From positions 202,629,962-202,693,961 of the forward strand of contig CM077644.1 of the NCBI GenBank assembly GCA_039707465.1: DNA of 64,000 bases, given 5' to 3'. Origin of the DNA: Rhabdophis nuchalis. Its lineage: Eukaryota; Chordata; Lepidosauria; Squamata; Natricidae. Position 1 is the first letter of the stretch, and every line of letters starts with the position of its first letter. Shown piece by piece: positions 20,926-30,132 of the stretch. The notes beneath the pieces were generated by a model. That model did no database searches, was not told the DNA's origin, and worked only from the letters and a program-made list of their open reading frames with translations. Position numbers and translations under genes: made by a program.

Positions 20926-22560
20926 GAGGACTGATAGGTATAACACACACTTACTGTGATTGTGCAGTCCGAACTTTAAGTGCTGGAATTAGTAGGGGTA
21001 ATGGAATTCTTGTCCCTCTGCTTCATCTTGATCACATTTCTGCCTTGCGTTGTGACACCTGCTTATGTTTGTCTCCTGCAGTTCTTAATTGCCCATTTTG
21101 CCCTTTGAATCCAGTTTACAAATCTCTATGTTTTGATTTGATAAATTAGATTAATGGCCTTGCCTTGTGTGAATTTTTGAGATGGTTTCATTAATTAATG
21201 AAAGCCACTGGACCAGGATATTTATGAAGCCAACCACCTTCTGAGGCTCTTTTAACATATCTGAACTTAGCAACAGCTCCTTCTAATATTTTTATATGGC
21301 CTTCCTTTTGTTGTAATTATGTAAAATGGAAGCATGATCCTAGCTTTCTATTTTCATCCTTAGAATCAAGATGTTTAAATCTTGGAAGATAATATGCGGC
21401 TTTTAGAATGGCAGTCTGAGCTGGTGTTTGTGATTAGGGCTACCTGATCTGTGATACAAAAATTTGCATGACAAGTAGATTTTTTATAAGAAAGATACAT
21501 GTGTGTCTTTCTTTGTTCATGTAACTCTTTGTTTGCACTTCATGGTTGTCCAAAATTTGGAAATCTTACTTAGTTCAATCAGGTAAGTGAACTAGCCACT
21601 CATATTTATGGTGCAAAATGACGATCTCCCAAGAGAGAGGAATGGTTCAAAAATGAGAAATTTTTGTGATAGGTAGACAGTCTGTCTGATATATATAAAG
21701 AGGAACTGATAGTTTTCATATAACTATAGGGAATTTTTGTATGTTCATCTATCCACCTTGTTCTTTTTTAAGAACACTGTGTAAATGTTTCTGAGGTACT
21801 CAGGATGCGGTCACTCTTCAAGTAAAGGTCCCCACTTTCCTTGAAGAGGATTTGCATGCATGGTCATGCTTGCATACCACTTCCATAGCCTGGCCCTGAA
21901 CAGGCCACAGCCATCACTGAGCTGTGGACTGGGGGATTGGTGACCACCACTGTAATGAATCATGAAAATCAGAGATTTCTCTGTGTCCCATTTTATACTA
22001 AACAAATCAAGATGCAATTTGGGTTCCTTTCTCATGCTTGCATCAATCTCAAGAGTGTGTAATCTTGTCTGATCTTCTTATCAAGACCTGTATTGGAAAG
22101 GCATTTAATTGCTCCTTTGCAAAAGCCATCTGGAAACTACTATGACTTAAATTGGTTAAATGTGAAGTTATATGCTAGTTATTTTAGATGTGTAAATATT
22201 TGAATAGGGAAACAGGGGGCTAGTTTTACTAATTAAATTCTGTGAGCTCACATCTGAGAGTCTTTACTTAAGAAAAAAACTGAAACATGTCCCATTAAAA
22301 ATAGGTAATCTAGAACTAGGGCAATGTGATTAATTTTCTGAGATGTAATTATCAACAAGCAACTTATAAATGGGTTGTCAACAAGATAAGAAAATAATCC
22401 CAATGTGGAATGAAACACATGATGTCAGAAAGGCATAAAAATGATGGGTTGATCAGGACAGAGAATGGTGAAACATCAACCAGCTATTTATAGTGCTTAA
22501 ATTTAATTTCAAGGGACAGGACATTTGATTTGTCCCAATTTATTATGAGGAATCGATTGA
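20926..22560. other. Intron sequence, nothing recognised
   Basis: Unique-looking DNA. Short open frames present have no splice signals or family signature. Confidence 0.4.
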
Positions 22561-22565
22561 TTGAG

Positions 22566-23822
22566 TGATTGATTGCCACCCATCTCTATCTGGGAGGCAC
22601 CGTTTTACGGTGGTTCTCATCCTACCTCTCTGGTCGGTCGCAAAATGTGTTGGCAGGGGGGCAGAGGTCGACCTCGAGACCCCTCTTATGTGGGGTTCCC
22701 GAGGGGTCGGTCCTCTTGCCCCTCCTATTCAACACATATATGAAGCCGCTGGGTGACATCATCCGTGGTTTTGGGGTGGGATATCATCTGTACGCTGATG
22801 ATACTCAGCTGTACATATCCACCCCAGACCACCCCAACGATGCCATCGAGGTGATGTCCCGGTGTTTGGAGGCCGTACAGATCTGGATGGGTAGTAAGAA
22901 ACTCAAGCTCAACCCGTCCAAGACCGAGTGGCTGTGGTTTCCGGCACCCTGGTTCAGCCAGATTACTCCAACTGGCCATTGGGGGTGAAACACCGGCCCC
23001 CGTGGAGAGGGCGCACAATTTGGGTGTCCTCCTGGATTCCCGGCTGTCCATGGAGGACCATGTGGGGGCCGTGGCCAGGGGGGCATTTCATCAGGTACGC
23101 CTGATGCGCCAATTGCACCCCTTACTGGACCGGGCTGCCCTTCGCACAGTCACTCAGGCACTCGTGACATCCCGACTCGACTACTGCAATGCTCTCTACA
23201 TGGGGCTTCCCTTGAGGTGCACTCGAAAGCTACAGTTAGTTCAGAATGCAGCCGCGCGGGTGATTACGGGAGCTTCGAGGCACTCCCATATTACACCGAT
23301 CCTGCGCGGGCTGCACTGTGGTCTTTCGGGTGCACTTCAAGGTTTTGACGACCATCTTCAAAGCGCTCCATGGCTCGGGACCTAGTTATATGCGAGACCG
23401 TCTCCTGCCCCATACATCCCTCAGACCGATACGCTCCCACAGAGAGGGCCTTCTCAGGGTACCGTCGGCCGGACAATGCCAACTGGCGACACCCAGGGGA
23501 AGGGCCTTCTCTGTGGCGGGCCCTGCCCTATGGAACAACCTACCCCCAGAACTCCGTACCATCACTGACCTCCGCCTCTTCCGCCAGTGTTTAAAAACAC
23601 ACCTCTTTCATCAAGCCGGCCTAACATAACCTCCGCTGGGACTAATGTAGATAGTTTTAATTGGGGATTTTAAATTGGTTTTAGCACAGGACTGATATTT
23701 AATAGGTTTTTTAAATTTTTTGTATTATTTTGTATGTATTTTAAATTCCTGTGCGCCGCCCTGGGTCGTTCTGGAGAAGGGCGGGATATAAATCAAATAA
23801 ATAAATAAATAAAAATAAATAC
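22566..23822 (+). mobile_element. L2-clade LINE with YADD box (copy C, longest)
   Basis: The longest L2 copy here. It begins in the reverse-transcriptase palm: RQ-free start LSGRSQNVLAGG, then GVPEGSVLLPLLFNTYM, then VGYHLYADDTQLYIS, where YADD is the catalytic box. The open frame breaks near 22985 and resumes at 23002 (HNLGVLLDSRLSMEDHV through ALVTSRLDYCNALYMGLPL), with another shift near 23320. The C-terminus is GRAFSVAGPALWNNLPPELR and ends HLFHQAGL. The 3' UTR ends 'gggatataaatcaaat' plus (AAAT)n. At least two frameshifts make it inactive. It lies in sense orientation in the host intron. Confidence 0.92.
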
Positions 23823-23941
23823 CAAGCCACTCTATCAATTTTGCCTGCCTTATTCAACAACGGCTGTTAAAAGGCTAGTCTTGAGTAGGGGAGCAAAACT
23901 CTGTTGTTGGGGCATTTGTAACTCTGTTCCAATCCAAAGAA

Positions 23942-24007
23942 ATTCCAATCCAGGAATAGCCAACACTCCAGAATATTCCAATCCAGGAATAGCCAACACT
24001 CCAGAAG
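23942..24007 (+). repeat. 33-bp tandem duplication before CR1
   Basis: Two adjacent 33-bp copies (attccaatccaggaatagcc...). The period keeps frame, so the duplication adds 11 codons to the open frame entering the CR1 fragment. Confidence 0.85.
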
Positions 24008-24850
24008 ATAGGCTTAAGATACAGAAGGATCTAGACAAACTTGAACATTGGGCACTGTCTAATAAAATGAAATTCAATTGTGAAAAAAGTAAGGTCCTAC
24101 ATATAGGCAAGAAAAACCAAATGCACAAGTACAGTATAGGTGGTACCTTGCTCAATAGTAGCAACTGTGAGAGGGATCTCGGAATCCTAGTGGACAACCA
24201 TTTAAATATGAGCCAGCAGTGTGCAGCAGCTGCCAAAAAAGCCAACACAGTTCTAGGCTGCATCAACAGAGGGATAGAATCTAGATCGCGTGAAGTGTTA
24301 ATGCCACTGTATAGTGCCTTGGTAAGGCCACACTTGGAATACTGCATACAGTTTTGGTCGCCACGATGTAGAAAAGACGTGGAGACTCTGGAAAGAGTGC
24401 AAAGAAGAGCAACCAAGATGATTAGAGGACTGGAGACTAAGACATATGAAGAACGGCTGCAGGAGCTGGGTATGTCTAGTTTGATGAAGAGAAGGACCAG
24501 GGGAGACACGATAGCAGTGTTCCGATATCTCAGAGGGTGCCACAAAGAAGAGGGAGTCAAACTTTTCTCCAAGGCACCTGGGGGCAGGACAAGGAGCAAT
24601 GGGTGGAAACTAACCAAGGAGAGAAGCAACTTAGAACTAAGGAGAAATTTCCTAACAGTAAGAACAATTAACCTCTGGAACAGCTTGCCTCCAGCAGTTG
24701 TGAATGCCCCAACCCTGGAAGTCTTTAAAAAGATGTTAGACAGCCATTTGTCTGAAATGGTATAAGGTTCCTGCCCATGCAGGGGGTTGGACTAGAAGAC
24801 CTACAAGGTCCCTTCCAACTCTGCTATTGTATTATTGTATTATTGTATCT
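24005..24850 (+). mobile_element. CR1 LINE, 5'-truncated 3' end with open C-terminus
   Basis: The open frame is uninterrupted to its natural stop at 24763-24765. Recognisable CR1 blocks are KIQKDLDKLEHWALSNKMKF, ERDLGILVDNHLNMSQQC, LVRPHLEYCIQFWSP, LERVQRRATKMIRGL, GDTIAVFRYLRG and LRRNFLTVRTINLWNSLPPAVV. The 3' UTR has the CR1 hallmark ('gggttggactagaagaccta', 'caaggtcccttccaact') and ends in an 8-bp-type repeat (ctattgtattattgtatt). Lack of frameshifts over about 250 codons suggests a relatively recent insertion. It lacks the upstream endonuclease and most of the polymerase, so it is not active. Confidence 0.93.
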
Positions 24851-26189
24851 TAAATTTCTAACAGCCATAAATAGTGCTACAACAAGAGGTACTTACCAAG
24901 TCAGATTTTGCTTACACTAAATCAAGGAAAACAAATTATTGTACCAGGAAGTTTTCCTAATTTGAATTATTCAACAAGAGAACAGATAGCAGTTCCAGTT
25001 ATAGGATCCCAAAAGGAGAATTGATAGTATTAAAATCTACATTGTCTGTGTCAGAAGTCTGTTTAAAAAACAAGTTTTTAAAAAAACAAATAAAAAAAAC
25101 ATTGGATAGGAACATTATACACCAATATAATGAAAGATCAGGAAGATTGTTTACATGATATAAAATATTGACTTCTTAATTTTCACATAAGAAATAGACA
25201 CTTTTAATTAAACCAATTATCTTTGCTGTTGGTTATTGCATTATAAATTTTAGATCTCTCAATCAATAATTTCTTAATTAGAAATGACTGTTTATTAGAA
25301 GTATTGATAACATCTTGAGAATTCCTATCTCAATTATGATAGGTTTAACATTTAGTAGTTTAGGAAGATTTAAATGAGCCAGCATAAAATCATTTAGACC
25401 TGGTGACAATTTTGATTTGACTACTTTGTTCCCATGAAACTACAGGTAAAATCACTTAGTTATTCTTAGATCACATTTGGAAATGAAAATATGTGTTCTT
25501 AGAGTTAATTTTAAAAAACAATGAAACATATCATTTTGGAATGCAGGCAATAATCTATCACTTTAATCTTTTCAGTGTCAGAAACCCCATTTCAGTTCAA
25601 GAACTATCTTTCTACCTTCTCATTATGACATTTGATTTTGCTATTAGCTAACGATAGTTAATGTTGTGTACTCACATATTGCTTTGGATGGCATTCTGTC
25701 TTCCATGAAATCAATTGACAATGTTTGTGTAACGTGGATATTACATGAATTAGCATTGATTATATAAATTTTCAGAAATATCCAATAATCCAGTGGAATA
25801 CGGATTATTTTATATAAAAGTAGATATGTAAAGTCATACTGTAGTTACACTAAAGTTTTCCTCATGGTATATTTTTATGTCAGTAAAAAGGTAATTTGCT
25901 ACAATGCATACAAAATGTATAATTTTTCAAGGAAAATAGTTTAGTCATATGCCATTAACAACTGGAGAATTCAAAAATTGATTTATCTTTATATAAATAA
26001 TGGCTACATCCCCAAGTGGATTTATAAATTAATTCCTGACTTAATAGAATAAAACACTTCCTATGTTGTTAAGATTGATGTTATCTGTGTAAGTCCTTGC
26101 TCTAAGTTTATCACAGCTGGAGTTTTAATTTGCTGATCATATTAAGTCTGATTAATAACTAAGCATACTTTCTTTTTTTACATCAACAG
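24851..26189. other. Intron sequence, nothing recognised
   Basis: AT-rich end of the 11.8-kb intron. The acceptor region of exon 3 (T-rich, ...caacag) occupies the last 30 bp. Confidence 0.5.
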
Positions 26190-26284
26190 TGTGCCGTTAA
26201 TGAGTGGAAGTGGGATTGGTCAGATATGCTGCCAAGTTATTTGGGACAAAATAGAATCACCTTTGGGACACTGCTAGCACACAG
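26190..26284 (+). CDS. Internal exon of the same unidentified gene (exon 3)
   Basis: A 95-bp exon with a strong pyrimidine tract (ttctttttttac) and acceptor CAACAG|, and donor CACAG|GTATTG. It reads CAVNEWKWDWSDMLPSYLGQ then NRITFGTLLAHR, ending two bases into the last codon. The start is in phase with exon 2. The Trp-rich stretch (EWKWDWSD) is distinctive, but I cannot name the family. The next exon must start with one base completing Arg; I found no convincing candidate, so it may lie beyond the window or be missed. Confidence 0.72.
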
Positions 26285-27185
26285 GTATTGAAATTACAGA
26301 AAGGGAAAGTTTTCTTAGAGTATGATAAGCTTTGTGTTGTTTGATAAAATGTAAAACAATGTAAAAAGTCATTTTAACTAATGGACTAAAAGTTTAAATA
26401 CAAAGATCTGTTTCTACGTTGATGCTCGTTGCATCTTTTTCACTATCCTCCTTTTTGAAAAGATCCTTCTGGAAACAAGAGGTGGGATGTATTGTGGGAT
26501 GTATTATGGGAATGCTTTAAAATCCATAGAAACCTATATCCTTACTTTACATGTGAAATTGTCTTTTAAATGCAATTAAAAAAAACAAATAAATAAATGG
26601 CAGCATAGAAGAAAGATTCATGTGTGCTACTACAAAGTAGCCATAAGGAAAGAGTGTGTGTTAATTGAATTATAAGTGGGGAGAAAATGGTGAAAAGTAG
26701 GATATATATGCATTATTTTCTTAAAGATAGGTCTTTTTTCATGATTTTATTGGCATTAATATTCACTTACATGAAAATATGGCAGATTAAGAATGTCTCT
26801 AGAGAATCTCTATCATAACAAACGACCATATAATTGATTTGCTATATGGCATGTTAAATAATAGTAATGAATACTATAAAGAGTGGCAAGTTATGTATTA
26901 GTGAAGAGATTTTTTTCCTCTCCTATGCAGTATAGTACTAAAATAGAGAAGTATAGGCCTCACAAAGTCTCTTGTATAAGAAGAGCTATAGCAGATTTCT
27001 GTAAGAACCAGCTTGTAATAAATTATGCTATTTGCAGATAAACTCTGATAGGTTTCCCAAAGATAGCCTGAAAGAACAATAGAGACAGCAACAACAAATG
27101 AAAAATTTTAAATTACTGTGCAATATTGAAGAGTTGAAAATGATTTTATTTGAGAATTACTGAACTATCCATTTGATTTGATATG
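26285..27185. other. Intron sequence, nothing recognised
   Basis: AT-rich DNA downstream of exon 3. Confidence 0.4.
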
Positions 27186-27580
27186 CAGGTAGTCCTCGAC
27201 GTACAACCACAACAGAGTTCAACATTTCTGTTGCTGTTATATGAGCTTTGCCCCATTTTACAACCTTCTTTTCCACATTTGTTAGGTGAATCACTGCAGT
27301 TGTTAAGCTAAGAACATGGTTGTTAAGTGAATCTAGCTTCCCCATTGACTTTGCTTGTCAGAAGCTTGCCAAAGGGAATCACATGACCCCGGGACACTGC
27401 AACCATCATACATGCCATTTGACAAGCATTTGACCAGTGACAGTTGACATTTTGATCACATTACACAGGGTTGCCATGACAGTCATAAGTATGAAAAACA
27501 GTCATAAGTCACTTTTTTTCAGTGCCAGTTGTAACTTTGAATGGTCACTAAATGGACTGTTGTAAGTCAAGGACTGCCTA
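27186..27580. mobile_element. DNA transposon MITE ('GTAGTCCTCGAC' family)
   Basis: About 22-bp terminal inverted repeats: left 'caggtagtcctcgacgtaca', right the reverse complement of 'taggcagtccttgacttaca'. The interior has the usual family content (ggttgttaagtgaat, atcacatgaccccgggacac, gtcataagtcac). Non-coding. This type is widespread in sauropsid genomes. Confidence 0.7.
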
Positions 27581-27884
27581 TACAATTTACAGTTATAAAA
27601 ATAATATGATTGTCTAGATAGTTTTTACTATTCTGAAATAGCCATGCTACTAAACTGTTAGCTCTAGTGATGATTGTTTTAAAAAAATATGTGGCCTGCG
27701 TTTGGAAAAACCTGTTTCCTTGCAGAATATATTTGTGATGTGTATATGTTAGGACAAAGCTGTAACATTTTTTCATAGTGCACTAGATGTATGGTTATAC
27801 ATTGCACCCAGCCACCTGTAAAATGTTAGTTGCACATATTTAATATGCAATAGTATTACTATTCTTGTTTGAAATGATAACAGA

Positions 27885-27945
27885 ACAAGACAAGACAAGA
27901 TGGGACAGAATAGAATAGAATAGAGTAGAGTAGAATGTAATAGCC
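27885..27945 (+). repeat. (GACAA)n/(GAATA)n pentanucleotide tract
   Basis: Short imperfect GACAA repeats leading into GAATA/GAGTA repeats; AATAG-type arrays are common in snakes. Confidence 0.75.
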
Positions 27946-28024
27946 AAGTGTGATTGGACACAAGCAAGTCATAGGTCAGAGATCATAGTGTGTGTGTGTG
28001 TTATAAGTAAATGTCAAAGCATTT

Positions 28025-28205
28025 ACTTATTTCCTTGGCTCAGCTGATAAGAGAGGAGAGCTTGTGGCTTAGTGGCTAATACAACTGTCTAACATGTAAA
28101 TACAGCCCAGATTCAAATCCCAATAAGGTATGACTAGCTGATGAGAGCTAAATAGCTTGAAATAGATCTATACTAGTCTCCCTTTATTTATTTGTCAGCA
28201 CAAAT
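28025..28205 (+). mobile_element. Hammerhead repeat, partial unit (array E)
   Basis: tRNA-like region with an excellent A box (TGGCTTAGTGG, about 28065) and a B box (ATTCAAATCCC, 28110-28122), then the ribozyme and tail (tttatttatttgtcagcaca). The 5' block is absent or diverged. Confidence 0.7.
28132..28178 (+). ncRNA. Type I hammerhead ribozyme motif, copy 7
   Basis: GACTAG / CTGATGA / GAGCT-aaat-AGCTT / GAAA / TAGATCTAT / cleavage base A at 28172 (AUA) / CTAGTC. Stem I is a perfect six-base-pair helix in this copy, with A-U where copy 2 has G·U. The core is complete. Confidence 0.87.
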
Positions 28206-28226
28206 TATATGTGTGTGTGTGTGTGT

Positions 28227-28248
28227 ATTTAGCTCTCATCAGCTAGCC
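28227..28248 (-). ncRNA. Truncated hammerhead motif, copy 9
   Basis: Minus strand: GGCTAG, CTGATGA and the first stem II strand GAGCT with part of its loop. The rest (GAAA, stem III, cleavage site) is replaced by a (GT)n run, so it cannot be active. Confidence 0.7.
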
Positions 28249-28424
28249 ATACCCTTACTGGGATTTGAACCTGGGACGTTTTACATGTAAGGCAGTTGTA
28301 ATTGCCACTAGGCCACAGGCTCTCATCCTGATCAGCAGAGCCAGGGGAACAAGTATGTGTACTGTGTTACAACACCCTGGTAAGCCCCAAATATGGGAGG
28401 AAGCAAAACTGCTTTCCATTTCTG

Positions 28425-28685
28425 TCTTTCGGCTCATCACTAGAGACCATGCAGACAGAAAGCTATTTGTTTCGTTGTCTTTGTTTACATTTGTGTTGTG
28501 TTTGTGCTGATAAATAAATAAACAAGGGAGACTAGTATAGATCTATTTCAAGCTATTTAGCTCTCATCAGCTAGCCATACCCTTACTGGGATTTGAACCT
28601 GGGTCGTTTTACAACACAAATGTAAACAAAGACAACGAAACAAATAGCTTTCTGTCTGCATGGTCTCTAGTGATGAGCCGAAAGA
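28425..28685. repeat. 75-bp perfect inverted repeat around a ribozyme
   Basis: Arms 28425-28499 and 28611-28685 are exact reverse complements, 75 bp each. Both are copies of the 5' block of the hammerhead repeat. The 111-bp spacer contains hammerhead copy 8 with its B box and tail. Confidence 0.9.
28530..28576 (-). ncRNA. Type I hammerhead ribozyme motif, copy 8
   Basis: Minus strand: GGCTAG / CTGATGA / GAGCT-aaat-AGCTT / GAAA / TAGATCTAT / cleavage base A at 28536 (AUA) / CTAGTC. Same subfamily as copies 2 and 7. Confidence 0.86.
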
Positions 28686-28750
28686 AAGAAGAGGAAAGCA
28701 GCTTTGCTTCCTCCCATATTTAGGGCTTACAAGGGTGTTGTAACACAGTA

Positions 28751-28789
28751 CATACATTCATACATACATACATACATACATACATACAT
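28751..28789. repeat. (CATA)n microsatellite
   Basis: Tetranucleotide run between the second 28-kb 5' block and fold-back element FB4. Confidence 0.95.
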
Positions 28790-28885
28790 GCGGGTCTTGT
28801 TGTATTCAGGTGTTTTCCCGTTCTTACACGGGAAGACACCCGAATATAACAAGACCAGCATACCTACACCCGTGAAAATCTACAA

Positions 28886-28888
<3 letters not shown>
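28789..28888. repeat. Fold-back element without the core loop (FB4)
   Basis: The arms 'ggtcttgttgtattcagg' and its near reverse complement 'cccgaatataacaagacc' are separated by a short 'cccgttcttacacggg' hairpin instead of the ~50-nt loop of other copies. The outer right arm (acctacacccgtgaaaatct) is present. Confidence 0.65.
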
Positions 28889-28916
<28 letters not shown>

Positions 28917-28966
28917 TGTATGTATGTATGTATGTATGTATGTATGTATGTATGTATGTATGTATA
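28888..28966. repeat. (GTAT)n microsatellite
   Basis: About 19 uninterrupted GTAT units. The long open frames on both strands here are translations of this repeat. Confidence 0.97.
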
Positions 28967-29837
28967 TGTCTGTGTCATATATGGCTATATATATAGAAAA
29001 TGTTACTATATTTATAGTATTGCTGATTTTCTCAAGCAGCATGCTTTAAAACTTTTATGTTATACATAATAATTTGAACAATTTTCCAAAATATATTAAA
29101 CAATTTTTTTGGCACTAAGGGTATCTGCATTTAATCACTTAGTATAGAAAAGAAATACAGTGTAGCTCTACTTCTTTTATCCTTTTTATAAATATTATCT
29201 TTAACAAATGATAAAGTTGTGCTATAAAAAGACTCAACTGTCATAATATTCCCTGTTTGAATGTCTCATCTATTAATAGTTAAATTCTCTCATACTTTTT
29301 TTTTCTAAATTAGAGCTTATTTGAAACTGAATGTTAGCCCTAACAACAGCCTTTCCTTTCTGTTCTATTGATCCCTTCTCTTCCAAATCTACAATGAGGT
29401 AGTGGTTGTATGCATATGGGGTATACAGTTGTGACAGCAATATTTCTTTGGAAACCTAAATTAAAACTAGTTTCTTTACATGTTGTATGCTACAGTAGAA
29501 ACATATCAAATATAAAAAGTCTTGTCAGTTCCTTGAAGCCTATAAACCTACACACACACACTCAAGGGCCCTGTTATCTTATTTATACTTTTTTGAGATA
29601 GAAGTGAAAGACTAATACAGGTTTATTTATCCCCATATAAATGCTTAGAAGCTATTATTTAGGGGAGTGTTGCCTCTAATGCTTGAGGTAATATGTAGTT
29701 ATCATGATTAGTAACTCTTCATAGCTATATTCTCTTTTACAAAGGGCAGTTATATTGATAGATTATATGTCGTTAAGTTGTTCTGACTTTTAGGAATGAG
29801 ATACTTAGTTCATCTCCAAAATAATCTGTCCCCAACC
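28967..29837. other. No gene or recognised repeat
   Basis: AT-rich, nothing recognised. Confidence 0.4.
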
Positions 29838-30132
29838 CAGAGGTGGTATTCAGCAGGTTCTGGCTAGTTCTGGAGAACAAGTAGAAGAAATTTTGAGTAG
29901 TTCAGAGAACCAGTAAATACCACCTCTGACTGGCCCCGCCCCCATCTATTTTCTGCCTCCCAAGTCCCACCTGACTGGGAGGGAAGGGGAATTTTGCAGT
30001 CACCTTACCCTGGAGTGGGGAGGGAATGGAGATTTTACAGTATCCTTCCCCTGCCACACCCACCAAGCCATACCACGCCTACCAAGCCATGCCCACACAA
30101 CCAGTAATAAATTTTTTTGAATCCCACCACTG
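29838..30132. mobile_element. hAT-type MITE, CAGAGGTGG family
   Basis: Ends CAGAGGTGGTATTCAGCAGG and AATCCCACCACTG, an inverted CAG...CTG pair. The interior is GC-rich (tggccccgcccccatc). The flanks (ccccaacc / tccaacct) are similar but not a clean 8-bp duplication. Confidence 0.6.

Larger units (their letters stand above)
28227..28610 (-). mobile_element. Hammerhead repeat, head-to-tail array F
   Basis: Minus-strand order from 28610: B box (GGTTCAAATCCC), ribozyme (28576-28530), tail (tttatttatttatcagcaca), 5' block (28499-28425 and beyond), tRNA-like region with A and B boxes, then a ribozyme cut off after stem II by (GT)n. Ribozyme start positions are 328 bp apart (28576 and 28248), slightly shorter than the 345-bp unit at 7.4-8.1 kb. 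Confidence 0.75.

Noticed and set aside
22785..22825. Active reverse transcriptase suggested by an intact YADD
   Set aside because: The copy is 5'-truncated and has at least two frameshifts, so it cannot encode a working enzyme.
24298..24629. Antisense open frame of about 250 codons overlapping CR1
   Set aside because: A shadow of the CR1 coding frame on the other strand.
28060..28122. Possible real tRNA gene (A and B boxes)
   Set aside because: The cloverleaf is incomplete and the same sequence recurs in every hammerhead unit, so it is a tRNA-derived repeat promoter.
28704..29069. Long open frames on both strands rich in Tyr, Met, His and Thr
   Set aside because: They are translations of the (GTAT)n microsatellite, not genes.
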